From assembly GCF_907165205.1 (NCBI RefSeq), contig NC_058189.1, positions 67,764,315 through 67,828,314 of the forward strand: 64,000 bases of DNA, written 5' to 3'. This DNA is from Coccinella septempunctata. Lineage: Eukaryota > Arthropoda > Insecta > Coleoptera > Coccinellidae. A model generated the notes under the pieces. That model was not told the origin of the DNA and did not search any database. It saw nothing but the letters and a program-made list of their open reading frames with translations. Numbering within the stretch: position 1 is the stretch's first letter; each line of letters opens with the position of its first letter. This document shows, one piece after another, positions 22,471 through 34,690 of the stretch. The translations under genes and the position numbers were made by a program.

Positions 22471-24279
22471 TAACATATCTGATTAATACGTAGCGATGCA
22501 CGTACCTCAACTTTGTAGTCCTCAGGACATCGTATGAAAATTGTCCTAGCACTTTTCATCTTCTTTTTCTCGAGAAACTGATGAATATAAAGAAATGTTT
22601 CTCTCGATATGAATAAATGAAACATCATCCTAATTTTTCTTGGCTTACCCGGAGATTAGCTACAATTACTAAGAACTCATTCTTAAGGAAAACGACGAAC
22701 GTAAAATTTTATTTACGATATGTGGAATTACGAAAAGGGAAACGAAGAACATTTTTCTTTACGGTTCCTTTAGATCGCGTTAAAAACGGTCGATACGTCG
22801 TAAAACCTATCGTTTCGTGTGCATATAAACAAAGGCCCTTTAACTGTCCTTCTCCCCCCCTGCTGTCGCCGTTTATTGCCGATGAATTTTCCTAGATCGT
22901 CCTTCATTTCGGCTGCTTTCGAGAAATGACGGAAAATGAAAAATTTCGGCGGAGCCGAGGCTCGTAAATTTGCTACAGTAAGGAAAAACTGAGGAAATGA
23001 ATTATTAGGGTCGTTTTTCACTTCGCGTCGGCAGCGTTCAGACATATTGAAATATTGGCACGGATCGCGACGGGTCCGGATTAATTTTTTACGTCGGAAA
23101 TCCCCGGTAATTAGTTGAGATTCGGCAAAAAATTCGATGAAATTTTATGCTTTGGAAACTAGAATGATTTTACTTATATACTGCGAGAGACTTTAGTGAT
23201 CCATGAACTGTTGAGAACTCCGATTACTTCTATTCATTTCTTCAGTAATTACAAGAATTCTTTCAATTCTGCCATTCTGCCAGATTTCAAGCATAAAGTT
23301 CAGTATGAGAAGGAAAGCTCGAACTTTATAACGAAAAGTGTGAGAAAATCTTTTTACGAAATATAATATCAAACGTGGATACATGCATGTATGTAGGTAT
23401 AGGAAATAATTGCAGAAACATTCGATAGATACAAATGATTTTATGCTGAAAAAAATCGCATGCACCCTAGCGGTTCAGCGACAAATACCGAGTCGATCTA
23501 CATAAATTACAACCTGAATATGGGATACATCAATTTGAATATCGATTTTTGATCGAATTGATATCCGAATTTGTGCATGTAACGTCATGCATTCGGTTTC
23601 CGGTATAGCTCAGAGTTGTTTTATACGCGTGTAATTGCATATTTCATGAATATTCATGTAACAGATGTAATGTGCCAAATCCGGGCATAGCGGATTACAC
23701 ATAGTTGACGATTCCTATGATATTTGACGAATAAATCGATTTCGATGCAGGTAAATTCTGCTAGTTGTACCCCTTTCTGCTTCCTGAGCTGTTAAAACAT
23801 TCTTGTATATTGTTTAAGCAGAGTGTAACTTCATTCCATATTCTAGGAGAAAAAACATGATGAACATAAATATGTAATCCCATTAAATTAACTCTGTACA
23901 CTCTACTTTCAGATCTTGATATCATTAATTTTTTTTTTTAATTAGTTATTTGGGTTTCGACAGATGATATTGTCTGTAATGGAGTTGAGGGAGGTTAGAC
24001 TCCTTTCGTTTCATACAGAACTCTTGTTCTTTACCGCAAGAAATATGTAGAATGCGTGCTGTCTAAACAGCATTTGCGGGAAGTTTCAGTTTACCAGACA
24101 AAAAGGTAGAATTCTACGATATACCCAAAAAATTGCTGCTATTAACCTCAAGATTAACACTGATCTAATTGATCTGATTTTTACAGCACAATAAAAGCCC
24201 GGAATAAATGATATACCCTTGTAAAACAACCAGCGCATTCGCCAACTTGCGCCGTCAAACTAGGGTAGGAATGAATGTA
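22471..24279. other. unassigned sequence
   Basis: Nothing recognised. Overlapping open frames on opposite strands at 22617-23045 have no family resemblance. Confidence 0.45.
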
Positions 24280-24413
24280 ATAGCCAGCTTAAAGCAACTT
24301 AAAGCACCTTCAATTTAAAACTTTTTTTAACCCTATTAAAAATGACACTGAAGAAGGCTTCAACTATAAAGAAGCTTTAAAATTGATTATAAAATTGGTC
24401 GTTAGTAGCTTTT
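24280..24413. mobile_element. ~130-bp hairpin MITE, degenerate copy
   Basis: Imperfect palindrome: CACCTTCAATTTAAAACTTT and, inverted, AAGCTTTAAAATTGATTATA, around TTAACCCTATTAAAAATG. The same centre (TTAACCCTACTAAAAATGGC) and arms occur in the better preserved copy at 32447. Confidence 0.65.
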
Positions 24414-26225
24414 CCAGGAAATTTTCAGCTCTATTTGAATTTACATCAGTCGTTCGAAAATTCCAAGTTACTAACAGCAATGTCAAAGAACTCTCAGTAA
24501 TACATTGGACGAGTACTTCTCCAGAATAGCAGAGTCTCTCATGACACACAGGCGCCGTGAAGTCAAACACATTCACTTACCATATTTGCCAAGTCCTCGA
24601 GCTCATCGACAACAGGAATAAAGTCAATTATGTCCAGTATTTGTCTGAGTTCGAGTACGAAACGACTCGTAGAATATCTCAAGAATGTCTTGCACGGGAT
24701 GATTGTTCTTGGAAGTATCCAATACGTAACGGTACCACATCTATTCGAATCGGGTTTCTCAGGTTGATATCGATTGATCCTCCAGTCTTTCTCAATAAGG
24801 AACTTCGGGATACTCACAAGGAAGATTGATTCTGAATCGTCATTTCTGATATTTCACGTTCGAGTTAATAATGTTCCTGAAGTTCGATGTCGAAAATGGA
24901 TGATTTCCTTTCTTTTTCTTCGATCTGATATGTATTCATAAAGTGTTCATCTCACAAATTCCTCAGAGGCTGTGCCTTGAATTTGGATGGAGTTTTCAAG
25001 TTTCTAAATGGAAGCTTAGATTACCTGGTAACGGATTCTGCACAAAAAGGGCTTGAAAATCATCATATTCGGACCCAAGTTCGCTGACTTCTTCCGGGCA
25101 TCCATGAGAAAACGATGTTATCTCGACTCCGATCGTTTGACTCTGTTATGAAACATGCAAATGTCCAAATTAAGCAAAGCAGGGGCAACTTTCGGGGAAC
25201 CTGAGGCGAGCGTTATTTAGCAGAATTATTCTAATAATATTCTGAAGAATAGCTTCAGGCGTTCCACTTGCCATCTTCATTTTGAGATGAAGTAAAGCAG
25301 TCTAGGTTTTGTGAAAATTCTCCACATTATTATCATTGCGACCTGCAGCAAAAATAAACCGTTTTGTAGATACATAAAAACACTTGTTTCATAAAGTTCA
25401 TTTCATTCAAATAGCACTACGTCGTATTCTTCTGTAGGCCCTACTTTAACACCATTAGATCGGTCGCAGAAGACTCATAAATCGAAGAAAGGAATCCACA
25501 ACCGACTGAAACATGTAGGTTTATTAGTTAGTTATATCGACCGCCATATTTCCAAACGCCCAAACTTTGGACAACTGCATTCGTAATGAAATATCTCGGT
25601 GCTGCAGCAGGTTTCCATATCTGTAACTGCCTTGTCCGGCCATTATTTGTGCCGTTGTAATTTGGAGCGTTGTTAACGAGGCGACTGATAAAGATATCTG
25701 GAGATTGCAGGGACGTTACTCCCACAATAGACCAAGGAAGGTCGGTTTTGCAATATCTTATCGAATCGCGGGCTGTGTCTGGATTAATGGTCGTTTTGTT
25801 CGAGGAGCGTTTTACTAACTGGTCGTTTATTGAGTCGCTCATCTTTGAGGAGTCACTGGGCGAGAAAACACAAAACAATAATGTTGACCCTTTAGGCCGT
25901 TAGGTATACAATCCATACGAAAGGTGTGATTCCTATCAATTCTTTTCAATGAAAAATTTCGACATCGAAATAATAAAGGCCTTCCAAATCTAGAGAGATT
26001 GTTGCCCTGAGCACAGATTCGAACTTCGATCGGGTAACAACATACCAGCCAGATAAATAACCGTCAGAAATCTTCATCGTGCACGTCGACCGACCCGTAG
26101 TCGAACACAACGGACGCAATACGTAATATTTACCCAAGCTACTAGACAAATATTTGAGGGAGAGTGCGTTAATGTAGATAACTTAGTAGCTTCGACGTTT
26201 CGGCTGCGGTTTCGAATGTCACTAC
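24414..26225. other. unassigned sequence
   Basis: Nothing recognised. A few short frames overlap on both strands (24557-24829, 25528-25903) without family resemblance. Confidence 0.45.
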
Positions 26226-27030
26226 GTGGTTGTGTCGAGATGGATGGAATTCTCAGATTTATTACTAGAAGAGTTGCTCTTTTTAGGATATGAAGCACAT
26301 TCAGATTTATGATGATTTTCCTGGAAGATACACGACTCGAAATTTGAGCTTCGGAAAATTCGGAAATTGTACCTCAAGAACGAACGGTTGAGCCGAACTG
26401 GATAAACTTCTCAGATTTATTACTAGAATAGTTGCTCTTTCGGAATATGTATCACATTCAGATCTACGATGATTTTCCTGGCAGATAAATTACTCTAAAA
26501 AGGACCTTCGAAAAATTCCCAAAAAGTTGGGTTCAGTTCAAGCTTCCTCAAGAACGAACGGTTGTGCCGAAATGGATGAAATTGTCAGATTTATCACTAG
26601 AAGAGTTGCTCATTCAGAATATGTATCACATCTAGATCTACGATGATTTTCATGGAATATACACGACTCGAAATTTGACCTCGGAAAATTCTCAAAAAGT
26701 TGGGTTTAGTTAAAACTTCCTCAAGACTAAACGGTTGTGACGAGATGAATGAAATACTCAGATTTATTACTGAAAGAGTTGCTCTTTCAGAATATGTATG
26801 ACATTCAGATCTACGATGATTTTCCTGGAAGATACACGACTCGAAATTTGACCTCGGAAAGTTCTCAAAAAGTTGGGTTCAGTTAAAACTTCCTCAAGAC
26901 CGAACGGTTGTGACGAGATGGATGAAATACTCAGATTTATCACTAGAAGAGTTGCTCTTTCCGAATATGTATCACATTCAGATCCACGATGATTTTCGTG
27001 GAAGATGCGCTACTTGAAATTTGACCTTGT
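26226..27030. repeat. ~174-bp satellite, block 2
   Basis: Four to five copies of the same satellite as at 778-2075, same orientation. Recurring landmarks are CTCAGATTTATTACTAGAAG, GATGATTTTCCTGGAAGATA and CTTCCTCAAGACCGAACGGT. Here GATACACGACTCGAAATTTG replaces the GATACGCGACTCGAAAGTTG of block 1, so each block has its own diagnostic variants. Confidence 0.9.
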
Positions 27031-27221
27031 TTGGATGATAATTATCACACGCTCGTGATTTTTATCGGTCGTTCAACCTTCTCTCACTCTCTCTCTCACT
27101 GACCGTCGAGATTCTTGATTGAAGTGCGAGGTAATAACAGTGGAAAAGTCTTTCGTAATCGATGAAGGCGTTGCTTCGTGCAATTCTACGATCGATTTCA
27201 AATTTTCGTTTCAGCTTTAAA

Positions 27222-27812
27222 GGGAATACTGTTTCTGACGAAAATGATGTATTTTTAATGAAATATCTTTGATACATCACATTTTGAAATAACTATTTCA
27301 ATCGTTTTCCAAAAAAAAATATTTTAAGCACTTAAAAATGAAAAATAAAAATGGGTATTTAAAGTTTAAAACGTTTTGTGAGAATTGCAAAAGCTGGAAA
27401 CATCGACTGAAATATGCCTTGATAATAAAGGACAACAAATGCATTCTTGATGAGATAGTCAAAGATGGCTGTCTATGAAGTCTGCGACGAACGAGGAAGG
27501 TCGTAAAATTTTATGGGATTTTTATGGCCGGTTGCAGTTGAAGCTCGCCAGTAAGTACGCGCCTGTAGATCAACAGCCGTTATTTTATAAACAAGCCGAT
27601 CGGACATTGTTCTTTTCATTGTCTTGTATGCGCTGTTGCCAAATCGTAAACTCCGCACAAAGCGATTTAAATTTTAAAACTCCATATTTGAAGGATGATT
27701 TCGAATAGTTTCCGCGGTGAATTTGAAAAAATCATGAATGAAACTCATAATTATTCAGTTTAAACTTGCATATGCAGTGATAACCCAAGTTGAGGAGAAT
27801 TCCCCATTGCGT
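27222..27812 (-). mobile_element. ~590-bp MITE, copy 1
   Basis: One of four copies (27222 here, 29356, 31252, 59168). Ends are weakly inverted: GGGGAATTCTCCTC on one side and AGGGAATACT on the other. Shared blocks include AATTTAAATCGCTTTGTGC, GGCGCGTACTTACTGGCGAG and AACCGGCCATAAAAATCC. Reading frames of 60-77 codons stay open on both strands in several copies, but their sequences match no known protein. Confidence 0.8.
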
Positions 27813-28689
27813 TCTGTTCTAGGAAAAAAAACCTAGGACCGCGATTCCTCTGAAAAAGGCAAAACGTCGAATGTAATACAAGACCACTGCCAAAAAAGAG
27901 CCCAAAACATTCGAATATTTGCGTATCGAACTTAAAATATCAAGGTAAGTCTTATTTGAACTCCGACAATGGTCATCATGTACCACCACTTCTTCCACTC
28001 CGGCCGTAAGTCACACGGAACCGGTGATGAAATAAACATGGCGTGTCTCCCGGCCGTTAAAAGCTCGCACATCATGCCGAGCACATATTTCTTGATTAAC
28101 TTCACGTCCGCCACCGCCCCACGTATTGAAAAGTCCCGAGGAAAATTGCGGGTCCTTCGTCAAAACGCTACGTAAGGTCCGTTTTTTTTTTTCCCCCGCG
28201 TGCAGCGACATAAAACCAGGAGTCACGCGTGAGGCCTCCAGGAATGGCAATAAATCAGGATAAGCGAAAAACATCACGGTTCCCGTTTTATATCGGGCGC
28301 GGGGGGCCTCCGGAGTCGATTTGATTCATCCCTTTCGGATGGTTTACGGGGGATGTTAACGTCGGGAGAGCTCGTAGAGAAACGGCGAACTAGACTATTT
28401 TTTTTTTTATATAGAGTGGTTTCACTTATTCGATGAAACATTGCGGTAGTCTATCCTGAACGGGGCCATGAATTGATCCGACGGATCAGACGTGAATCGG
28501 GTTGTATTTATCTTCCACCACTGGAAAAACATCACTTTTCTATGTATTTACAGGGTGGGACGTTGTGAAGTGTTGGGGAGGAACACTATTGTTACTCCCA
28601 AGAATGACTTGAAGTTCATTCTCTTTTATGAAAGCAGACTCGGAAATTTGACATATTCCTTACTTTAAAGGATTGTTTACCTTCACCTA
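27813..28689. other. unassigned sequence
   Basis: GC-richer unique sequence. TTTACAGGGTGGGACG at 28550-28565 resembles a TA-CAGGGTG transposon terminus, but no partner was found. Confidence 0.4.
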
Positions 28690-29355
28690 TCTGAAGATGC
28701 CATTGTGGTTAAACAACTAGACACGGAAATACACAACCGTATCAATTCGGCACCACAGGCATTCTGGAAGCTAAAGACCAGAGTGTTTCAAAATCACGAC
28801 CTCAATCTGAAGACCAATACAGCTGTTTACAAAGCAGTGGTCCTCCCAACGCTTCTTTACGGAAGCGAAAGCTTGAACAAACGCAACAATGTCATCTAAG
28901 ACAAATAATGCACATCAGATGGTTCCACAAAGTTTTAAATGCAGAAGTCTTGCAACGCGCGAGTTGTACAACAATTGAGGCTCAAGTAACGAGGGCCCGA
29001 CTCAGATGGAGCGGCCACATTCTGAGGATGCAAGACACAAGACTCCCCAAAATATGTAGCTCTGTATGGCGAATTCACAGAAGGATCTCGGAAACCAGGA
29101 GGCCAGTATAAACGGTTTAAGTATATACTACATCAATCCCTGAAATCAGTTAATGCCAATCATAACTGGCAACAACTAGCGTTAGACAGATCACAGTGGA
29201 GGTCTTTGATCCACAGTTATAATGGAGACTCGAGAAGGATACAGCTGCGGCCAGATCTGGTTGATTACTATCCATGCCCAGAGTGTGGAAGGATCTGTAA
29301 GTCACGATTGGGTCTCTTCAGTCACAGCAGGGCACACAGTCGCAATTAGCCCTGT
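28690..29355 (+). pseudogene. non-LTR retrotransposon, C-terminal RT region and zinc finger
   Basis: This is the region downstream of the RT catalytic core of a LINE: TEIHNRINSAPQAFWKLK, AVYKAVVLPTLLYGSES, then after a ~30-bp deletion and frameshifts HIRWFHKVLNAEVLQRAS, RARLRWSGHILRMQDTRLPK, and a C-terminal C2H2-type finger YPCPECGRICKSRLGLFSHS. The clade was not determined. The product would normally copy LINE RNA into the target. Frameshifts near 28870 and 29090 make it dead. It is interrupted at its 3' end by a MITE, and its 3' tail resumes at 29949. Confidence 0.85.
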
Positions 29356-29948
29356 GGAATGGGGAATTCTCCTCAATTTGCGTTATCACTGCATATGCAA
29401 GTTTAAACTGAATAATTATGAGTTTCATTCATGATCTTTTCAAATTCACCGCGGAAACTATTCAAAATCATCCTTCAAATATTGCGTTTTAAAATTTAAA
29501 TCGCTTTGTGCGGAGTTTACGATTTGGCAACAGCGCATACAAGACAATGAAAAGAACAATGTCCGATCAGCTTGTTTATAAAATAACAGCTGCTGATTTA
29601 CAGGCGCGTACTTACTGGCGAGCTCCAACTGCAACCGGCCATAAAAATCCCATAAAATTTCAAGACCTTCCTCGTTCGTCGCAGACTTCATAGCAAGTCA
29701 TCTTCGTCTATCTCATCAAGATAATGCATTTGTTGTCATTTATTATCAAGGCATTTTTCAGTCGATGTTGCCAGCTTGAGCAATTCTCACAAAACGCTTT
29801 AAACTTTAAACACCCATTTTTATTTTTCATTTTTAAGTGCTTAAAATATTTTTTTTGGGGAAACGGTTGAAATAGTTATTCCAAAATATGACTTTTCAAA
29901 AATATTTCATAAAAAATACATCATTTTGGTCAGAAAGAGTATCCCCTA
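29356..29948 (+). mobile_element. ~590-bp MITE, copy 2, inside the LINE
   Basis: Opposite in orientation to copy 1 and highly similar to it. It lies exactly between LINE sequence CGCAATTAGCCCT and the LINE 3' tail TTATAAGTCTGTTCGTTTTT. The copy of the LINE at 33565-34048 has the same place uninterrupted. Confidence 0.85.
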
Positions 29949-30016
29949 TTATAAGTCTGTTCGTTTTTGTTTGTCTTTTTGTACATTTACTCCCGGTAAC
30001 AGGATACAGCAATGAT
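29949..30016 (+). mobile_element. LINE 3' untranslated tail
   Basis: ATAAGTCTGTTCGTTTTTGT, then GATACAGCAATGATGATGAT. This matches the tail of the LINE at ~33990-34060 and ends in a simple ATG repeat, as non-LTR elements with microsatellite tails do. Confidence 0.75.
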
Positions 30017-31251
30017 GATGATGATCACATCAACGTTTTATTCACAATCACACTCATTCAGAATCAGAATATCAGAAATTTTTATCAAAGGATGGTTAGC
30101 TCTGTCAGCGGCTGTGATTCCCTGAAAAATCCTTGAAATTACTTACAAAAATACGGGGAACTAGGTGGACAAGCTGCTATTTATTTTCGATTATTAATTT
30201 GCGAAGTTTGCATACAAATAATTATGTTCCTGGTAAACCCCTTGTAAAAGCTGAAGAAACATCAAAACGCCAATTATAGCTTGCAAAGTTCTTGGGTACA
30301 TTTTATCCACAATCGACGCATAAAGAGATCATAAACTATACGTTTTCTCGATCATTATTTAATCACTTGTGATTCATGAGTCGTTATTCACTGGTCCATA
30401 AAAGTTCATGGTCAGAATCACAGGCATATGAGGCTCTGAACACAGGAATCTTACTGGAGACTATTGAGATATTGAAATAGCTACAGATATTGAAAATGAG
30501 GTGGAATATTTTACAATTATATATAAAGTACAGTATTCTACTAGTATATGAAATTTGTCTCGTTTGGGAACGTCATCCGGGTAAATAATAACCATGACAA
30601 GATGCTCGTTGAATGATAAACTATTATTGGAATTGGGAATCTTTAGCAGTAATTACAACAGCCTTCACAATACCCCTAATATCCCTACAGTATCAATCAT
30701 CGAACGATATCCAGCAGTCCGATTCATCTGCTCGAACGCCACAACTGAACAATCCCATTATGAACCCGCGGGAACATCAATCATCCCCTTCCACCTTTCG
30801 GGGTAGTCGATCCGCGACGTTTCGGACGCGCGCGGCAAGATTCCTGCGGTAATTTGCACGCTCTGACAAAGTGCGCCATTACGGAGAGACAACTCCTCCG
30901 CCGCCGCCGTCCTCCTTCCGGCGAACGCTCGCGATACGGCCGTGTGATATATCGACTGAGAGGCCCGGTCGCTTCGCGGCATAATGGAATTTCGGCAGAG
31001 CCGAGCCAAAGTTTGCCATAACGCTTCGCGGGATTAATTAATTAACGTCTGCGGAATCCGATGAATTTATCGTGCGAATCTGTGCGACACCGTCGGCCGG
31101 ATATCGATATACGTCATGGCGGCCATTTTCAAAATGGCCGAAATGTCACTAGCTGTCATTTTTGACAGTATGGATTGAAGGACCATAGACATATTGTAGA
31201 TAGAATGAGTTTAACACTTTATGATGTGGACAAGAAGATGATTCCAAGAGA
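30017..31251. other. unassigned sequence with GC-rich island
   Basis: About 30780-31100 is GC-rich and unique, ending in ATTAATTAATTAACG (homeodomain-like). A perfect palindrome lies at 31120-31140 (CGGCCATTTT, C, AAAATGGCCG). No gene recognised. Confidence 0.4.
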
Positions 31252-31826
31252 GGTTATCGCTGCATATGCAAGTTTAAACTGAATAAGTATGAGTTTCATT
31301 CATGATTTTTTCAAATTCACCGCGGAAACTATTCGAAATCATCCTTCAAATATGGGGTTTTAAAATTTAAATCGCTTTGTGCGGAGTTTACGATTTGACA
31401 ACAGCGCATACAAAACAATGAAAAGAACAATGTCCCATCAGCTTGTTTATAAAATAACAGCTGTTGATCTACAGGCGCGTACTTACTGGCGAGCTTCAAC
31501 TGCAACCGGCCATAAAAATCCCATAAAAAATTATAGGCCTTCCTCTTTCGTCGCAGACTTCAAAGACAGCCATCTTTGTCTATCTCATCAAGATAATGCA
31601 TTTGTTGTCCTTTATTATCAAGGCATGTTTCAGTCGTTTTTACCAGCTTGTGCAATTCTCACAAAATGCTTTAAACTTCAAATACCCATTTTTATTTTTC
31701 ATTTTTAAATGCTTAAAATAATTTTTTTTTGCGATACGGTTGAAATGGTTTTTTCAAAGTGCGATGTTTCAAATATATTTCATAAAAAATACATCATTTT
31801 CGTCAGAAGGAGTATTCCCTATTACA
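31252..31826 (+). mobile_element. ~590-bp MITE, copy 3
   Basis: Same family as at 27222 and 29356; it lacks the first ~25 bp and ends AGGAGTATTCCCTA. It abuts the mariner MITE that starts ~14 bp further on. Confidence 0.82.
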
Positions 31827-31839
31827 TATTGTTTATATG

Positions 31840-32268
31840 CAGGGTGAGTCTTTCAGTCGTATAAATATTTTAACAGCAGATTCTTGAGGCCAAAAAAAAA
31901 CACTCTTTTCCTTACCATTTTTTTCGAATCATGTTTGAAAGATACTAGCTATTGTCTCGTATAATAAACCGTTTTTGAGTAATTCGATGTTCAAAAATCA
32001 AAAAGCATCTGTAAAATTTGAAAAATTAGGTTCTTTGGCTGAATTCAACTCTGTTTGAAGTTTAAAAGGTCCACAGATGTGTATTGTCACAGATTTAGCT
32101 AGTTATCCTGAAGATTTTTCCAAGGGTGACACAGCTCATTATGAAAACCTAAAATGGCTATATGTTTTTATCAGAGCCGAATCGAAAAAAGAGGTATAGG
32201 AAAAAGTGTTTCTTTTGACCTCAAGAATCTACTGTTGAAATATTTGTACGAGTCAAAGACTCACCCCG
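31840..32268 (+). mobile_element. mariner-derived MITE, short copy
   Basis: Inverted ends of ~50 bp: CAGGGTGAGTCTTTCAGTCG at the left and CGAGTCAAAGACTCACCCCG at the right, each followed inward by the ACAGTAGATTCTTGAGGTCA-type block. 429 bp. TA lies at 32269-32270. Internal sequence matches the right half of the full copy at 60991 (CACAGATTTAGCTAGTTAT). Confidence 0.85.
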
Positions 32269-32446
32269 TATAAAATATTCAACACAGACGGGGGCTAGTG
32301 AAAGCAATCGACGAGTCAAAGACATATTTGGTCCTTCGAAATTCATCTTTCTACTTCTTTGAGCTCTTTTCAAGGATAACAATCGGCTTGTTTTGGGAAA
32401 AAATTTGTCAACTTGTACATTAAACACATCGCTTGTTTGCTACTTA

Positions 32447-32573
32447 CGGCCGGTTTCATAATCAAACCTAAAGTCGTTTTAATTTTAAAGCTTCCTTTAA
32501 CCCTACTAAAAATGGCAGTAAATGGAAGCTTTAAGCTTAAACTGACTTTAAATTCGATTATGAAACTGGACGT
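32447..32573. mobile_element. ~130-bp hairpin MITE
   Basis: Arms GTTTCATAATCAAACCTAAA and its near-complement TTTAAATTCGATTATGAAAC, with AAGCTTCCTTTAACCCTACT in the centre. TA at 32445-32446 and 32574-32575. Second copy at 24280. Confidence 0.78.
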
Positions 32574-32575
32574 TA

Positions 32576-33464
32576 GACTCATCTTGAAAGTAGACCTGAT
32601 TATGTGGTTTTTGTTGAGAGACCATTGTGAACAAACGAGATAATAGTTTTTAGTATAATGATATCCAAATCAACCCCCTGATTCAGAAAAAAATACTAAA
32701 TTGAAGCAAATCGCAGTACATGTTCTACAAACAAAATGGTGCAACTCGACCATTTTGCTGAGAAAAGTGAAATTTATGATTTATGGCTTGTAGAATCATA
32801 TGGAGCTGGTGGGTTTGTTCCAAGGATTATAAATCAACAGGATAGTTCATTTCGGCGATTTTGTCTGCCATTCCTTCCAGAGAATAAGTTCGAAATTTTC
32901 CGAATCTTTGAGCAACTGTCCGAATGGCGCAAAACGAATTCTCGAAGGTGGTTAACCTCAAGTACGTAAGAGATAAGCCGGTAGAATAAATGGCAGAGAA
33001 GATCCGATGACCTTTTTTCGCTGGGTCCTTGCACCCTTTTTCCCATAACTCACCGCCGCGGACAACGGTCAGCGCCGTTCTGTGGTTTCATTATCGTCGA
33101 GAGAAGAAAAACCCGAGTGGCCGCTAATGGATGTAAAAAGGATAATCATGTAACGAACATGATTTATTCGCCGAAAAAAAGGTAGTACTCGCTCGTACCA
33201 ACTCCCACGCGAATTGTATTATTGTGTCTGTCGTGTGTACGTTTGTTATTGTCTCTTTTCGAAGCGCGGTGCATCGCCGCTAAAGACGCGGCTCCACTGA
33301 CGGACCTGCCGGACGCCAGGAAGGCCTCTGTCTGCTGTCTGTCGAAATACAGAAGGTGAGCCGATGAAATTTGACACTTTGATCGAGTCATTCCGAAAAT
33401 ATTCCTCTCATTGACTCTGGTCAATGGAAATAAAATATTTCGATGCACATGTTCATACATTTGT
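32576..33464. other. unassigned sequence
   Basis: No gene or shared repeat recognised. Confidence 0.45.
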
Positions 33465-33520
33465 TCATTCATTCATTGCTGTATCCAGTTACCGAGAATG
33501 AATCTACAAAAAGACTTAAA
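33465..33520 (-). mobile_element. LINE 3' tail fragment
   Basis: Reverse copy of the LINE tail: TTCATTCATTCATTGCTGTA then CAAAAAGACTTAAAAAC. It corresponds to the sequence near 34010-34060 on the other strand. Confidence 0.65.
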
Positions 33521-33564
33521 AACTAAATCTCGGTGCGATCAAACTTATAATTTCTCATTTTAAT

Positions 33565-34048
33565 CACATCAGATGCTTCCACAAAGTATCGAATGCAGAA
33601 GTCTTGCAACGCGCGAGTTGTACAACAATTGAGACTCAAGTAACGAGAGCCCGACTCAGATGGAGCGGTCACATTCTAAGGATGCAAAACACAAGACTCC
33701 CCAAAATAGCTCTGTATATCGAATTTACAGAGGGAGCTCGGAAAACAGGAGGCCAGTATAAGCGGTTCAAGGATATACTGTATCAATCCCTAAAATGAGT
33801 TAATGCCAATCATAACTGGGAGCAACTAGCGTTAGACAGGTCACAGTGGAGATCTATGGTGCACAGTTATAGTGGAGACTCGAGAAGAATACAGCGGCGG
33901 CCAGATCTGGTTGGTGACTATCCATGCCCGGAGTGTGAAATGATCTGTAGGTCACAGGAGGGCACACAGTCGCAATTAGCCCTAAGGAATTATAAGTCTG
34001 TTCTTTTTTTATGTCTTTTTGTAGATTCATTCGCCGTAACGCGATACA
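33565..34048 (+). pseudogene. non-LTR retrotransposon 3' end, plus copy
   Basis: Same LINE family as 28690. It reads RCFHKVSNAEVLQRASCTT, RARLRWSGHILRMQNTRLPK, then HNWEQLALDRSQWRSMVH and YPCPECEMICRSQ. The end of the finger is lost by a small deletion. The 3' tail with a GAATGAATGAAT-type simple repeat ends it near 34060. The 5' part is missing, as is usual for truncated LINE insertions, and there are stop codons between segments. Confidence 0.83.
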
Positions 34049-34059
34049 GCAATGAATGA

Positions 34060-34690
34060 ATGAATAATTTCTTAGGGCTACTTGAGACTTCCTGTGACTG
34101 AAGAGACCCAACCTTGACTCACAGATCCTTTCACACTCAGGGCATGGATAGTCACCAACCAGATCTGGCCGCCGATGTATTCTTCTCGAGTCTTCATTAT
34201 AACTTTGGCCCAAAGACCTCCACTGTGATCAGTCTGACGCTAGTTGTTCCCAGTTATGATTGGCATTAACTGATTTTAGGGATTGATGCAGTATGTCCTT
34301 AAACCGCTTATCCTTATTTCCGAGCTCCCTCTGTAAATTCGATATACAGAGCTATTTTGGGGAGTCTTGTATCTTGCATCCTCAGAATGTGGCCGCTCCA
34401 TCTGAGTCGGGCCCTCATTACTTGAGTCTCAATTGTTATACAGCTCGCGCGCTGCAAGACTTCTGCATTTGAAACTTTGTGGAACCATCTGATGTGCATT
34501 AACTTGTCTCAAGCTGTTTAATATGTCGCCTATAGGGCGTCCAGCTTTCGCTTCCGTAAAGAAGCGTAGGGAGGACCACTGCTTTGTAAACAGCTGTCTT
34601 GGTATTCAGATTGAGGTCGTGATTTTGAAACACTCTATCCTTTAGCTTCCAGAATGCCCGTGATGCCGAATGGGCACAGTTGTGATACAT
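34060..34690 (-). pseudogene. non-LTR retrotransposon 3' end, minus copy
   Basis: Inverted relative to the copy at 33565 and meeting it tail to tail. It is longer, reaching up to SASRAFWKLKDRVFQNHDL, VVLPTLLYGSESWTPYRRHI, and down to YPCPECERICESRLGLFSH. Frameshifts near 34315 and 34500 break the frame. Together the two form a ~0.5-kb inverted repeat. Confidence 0.83.
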
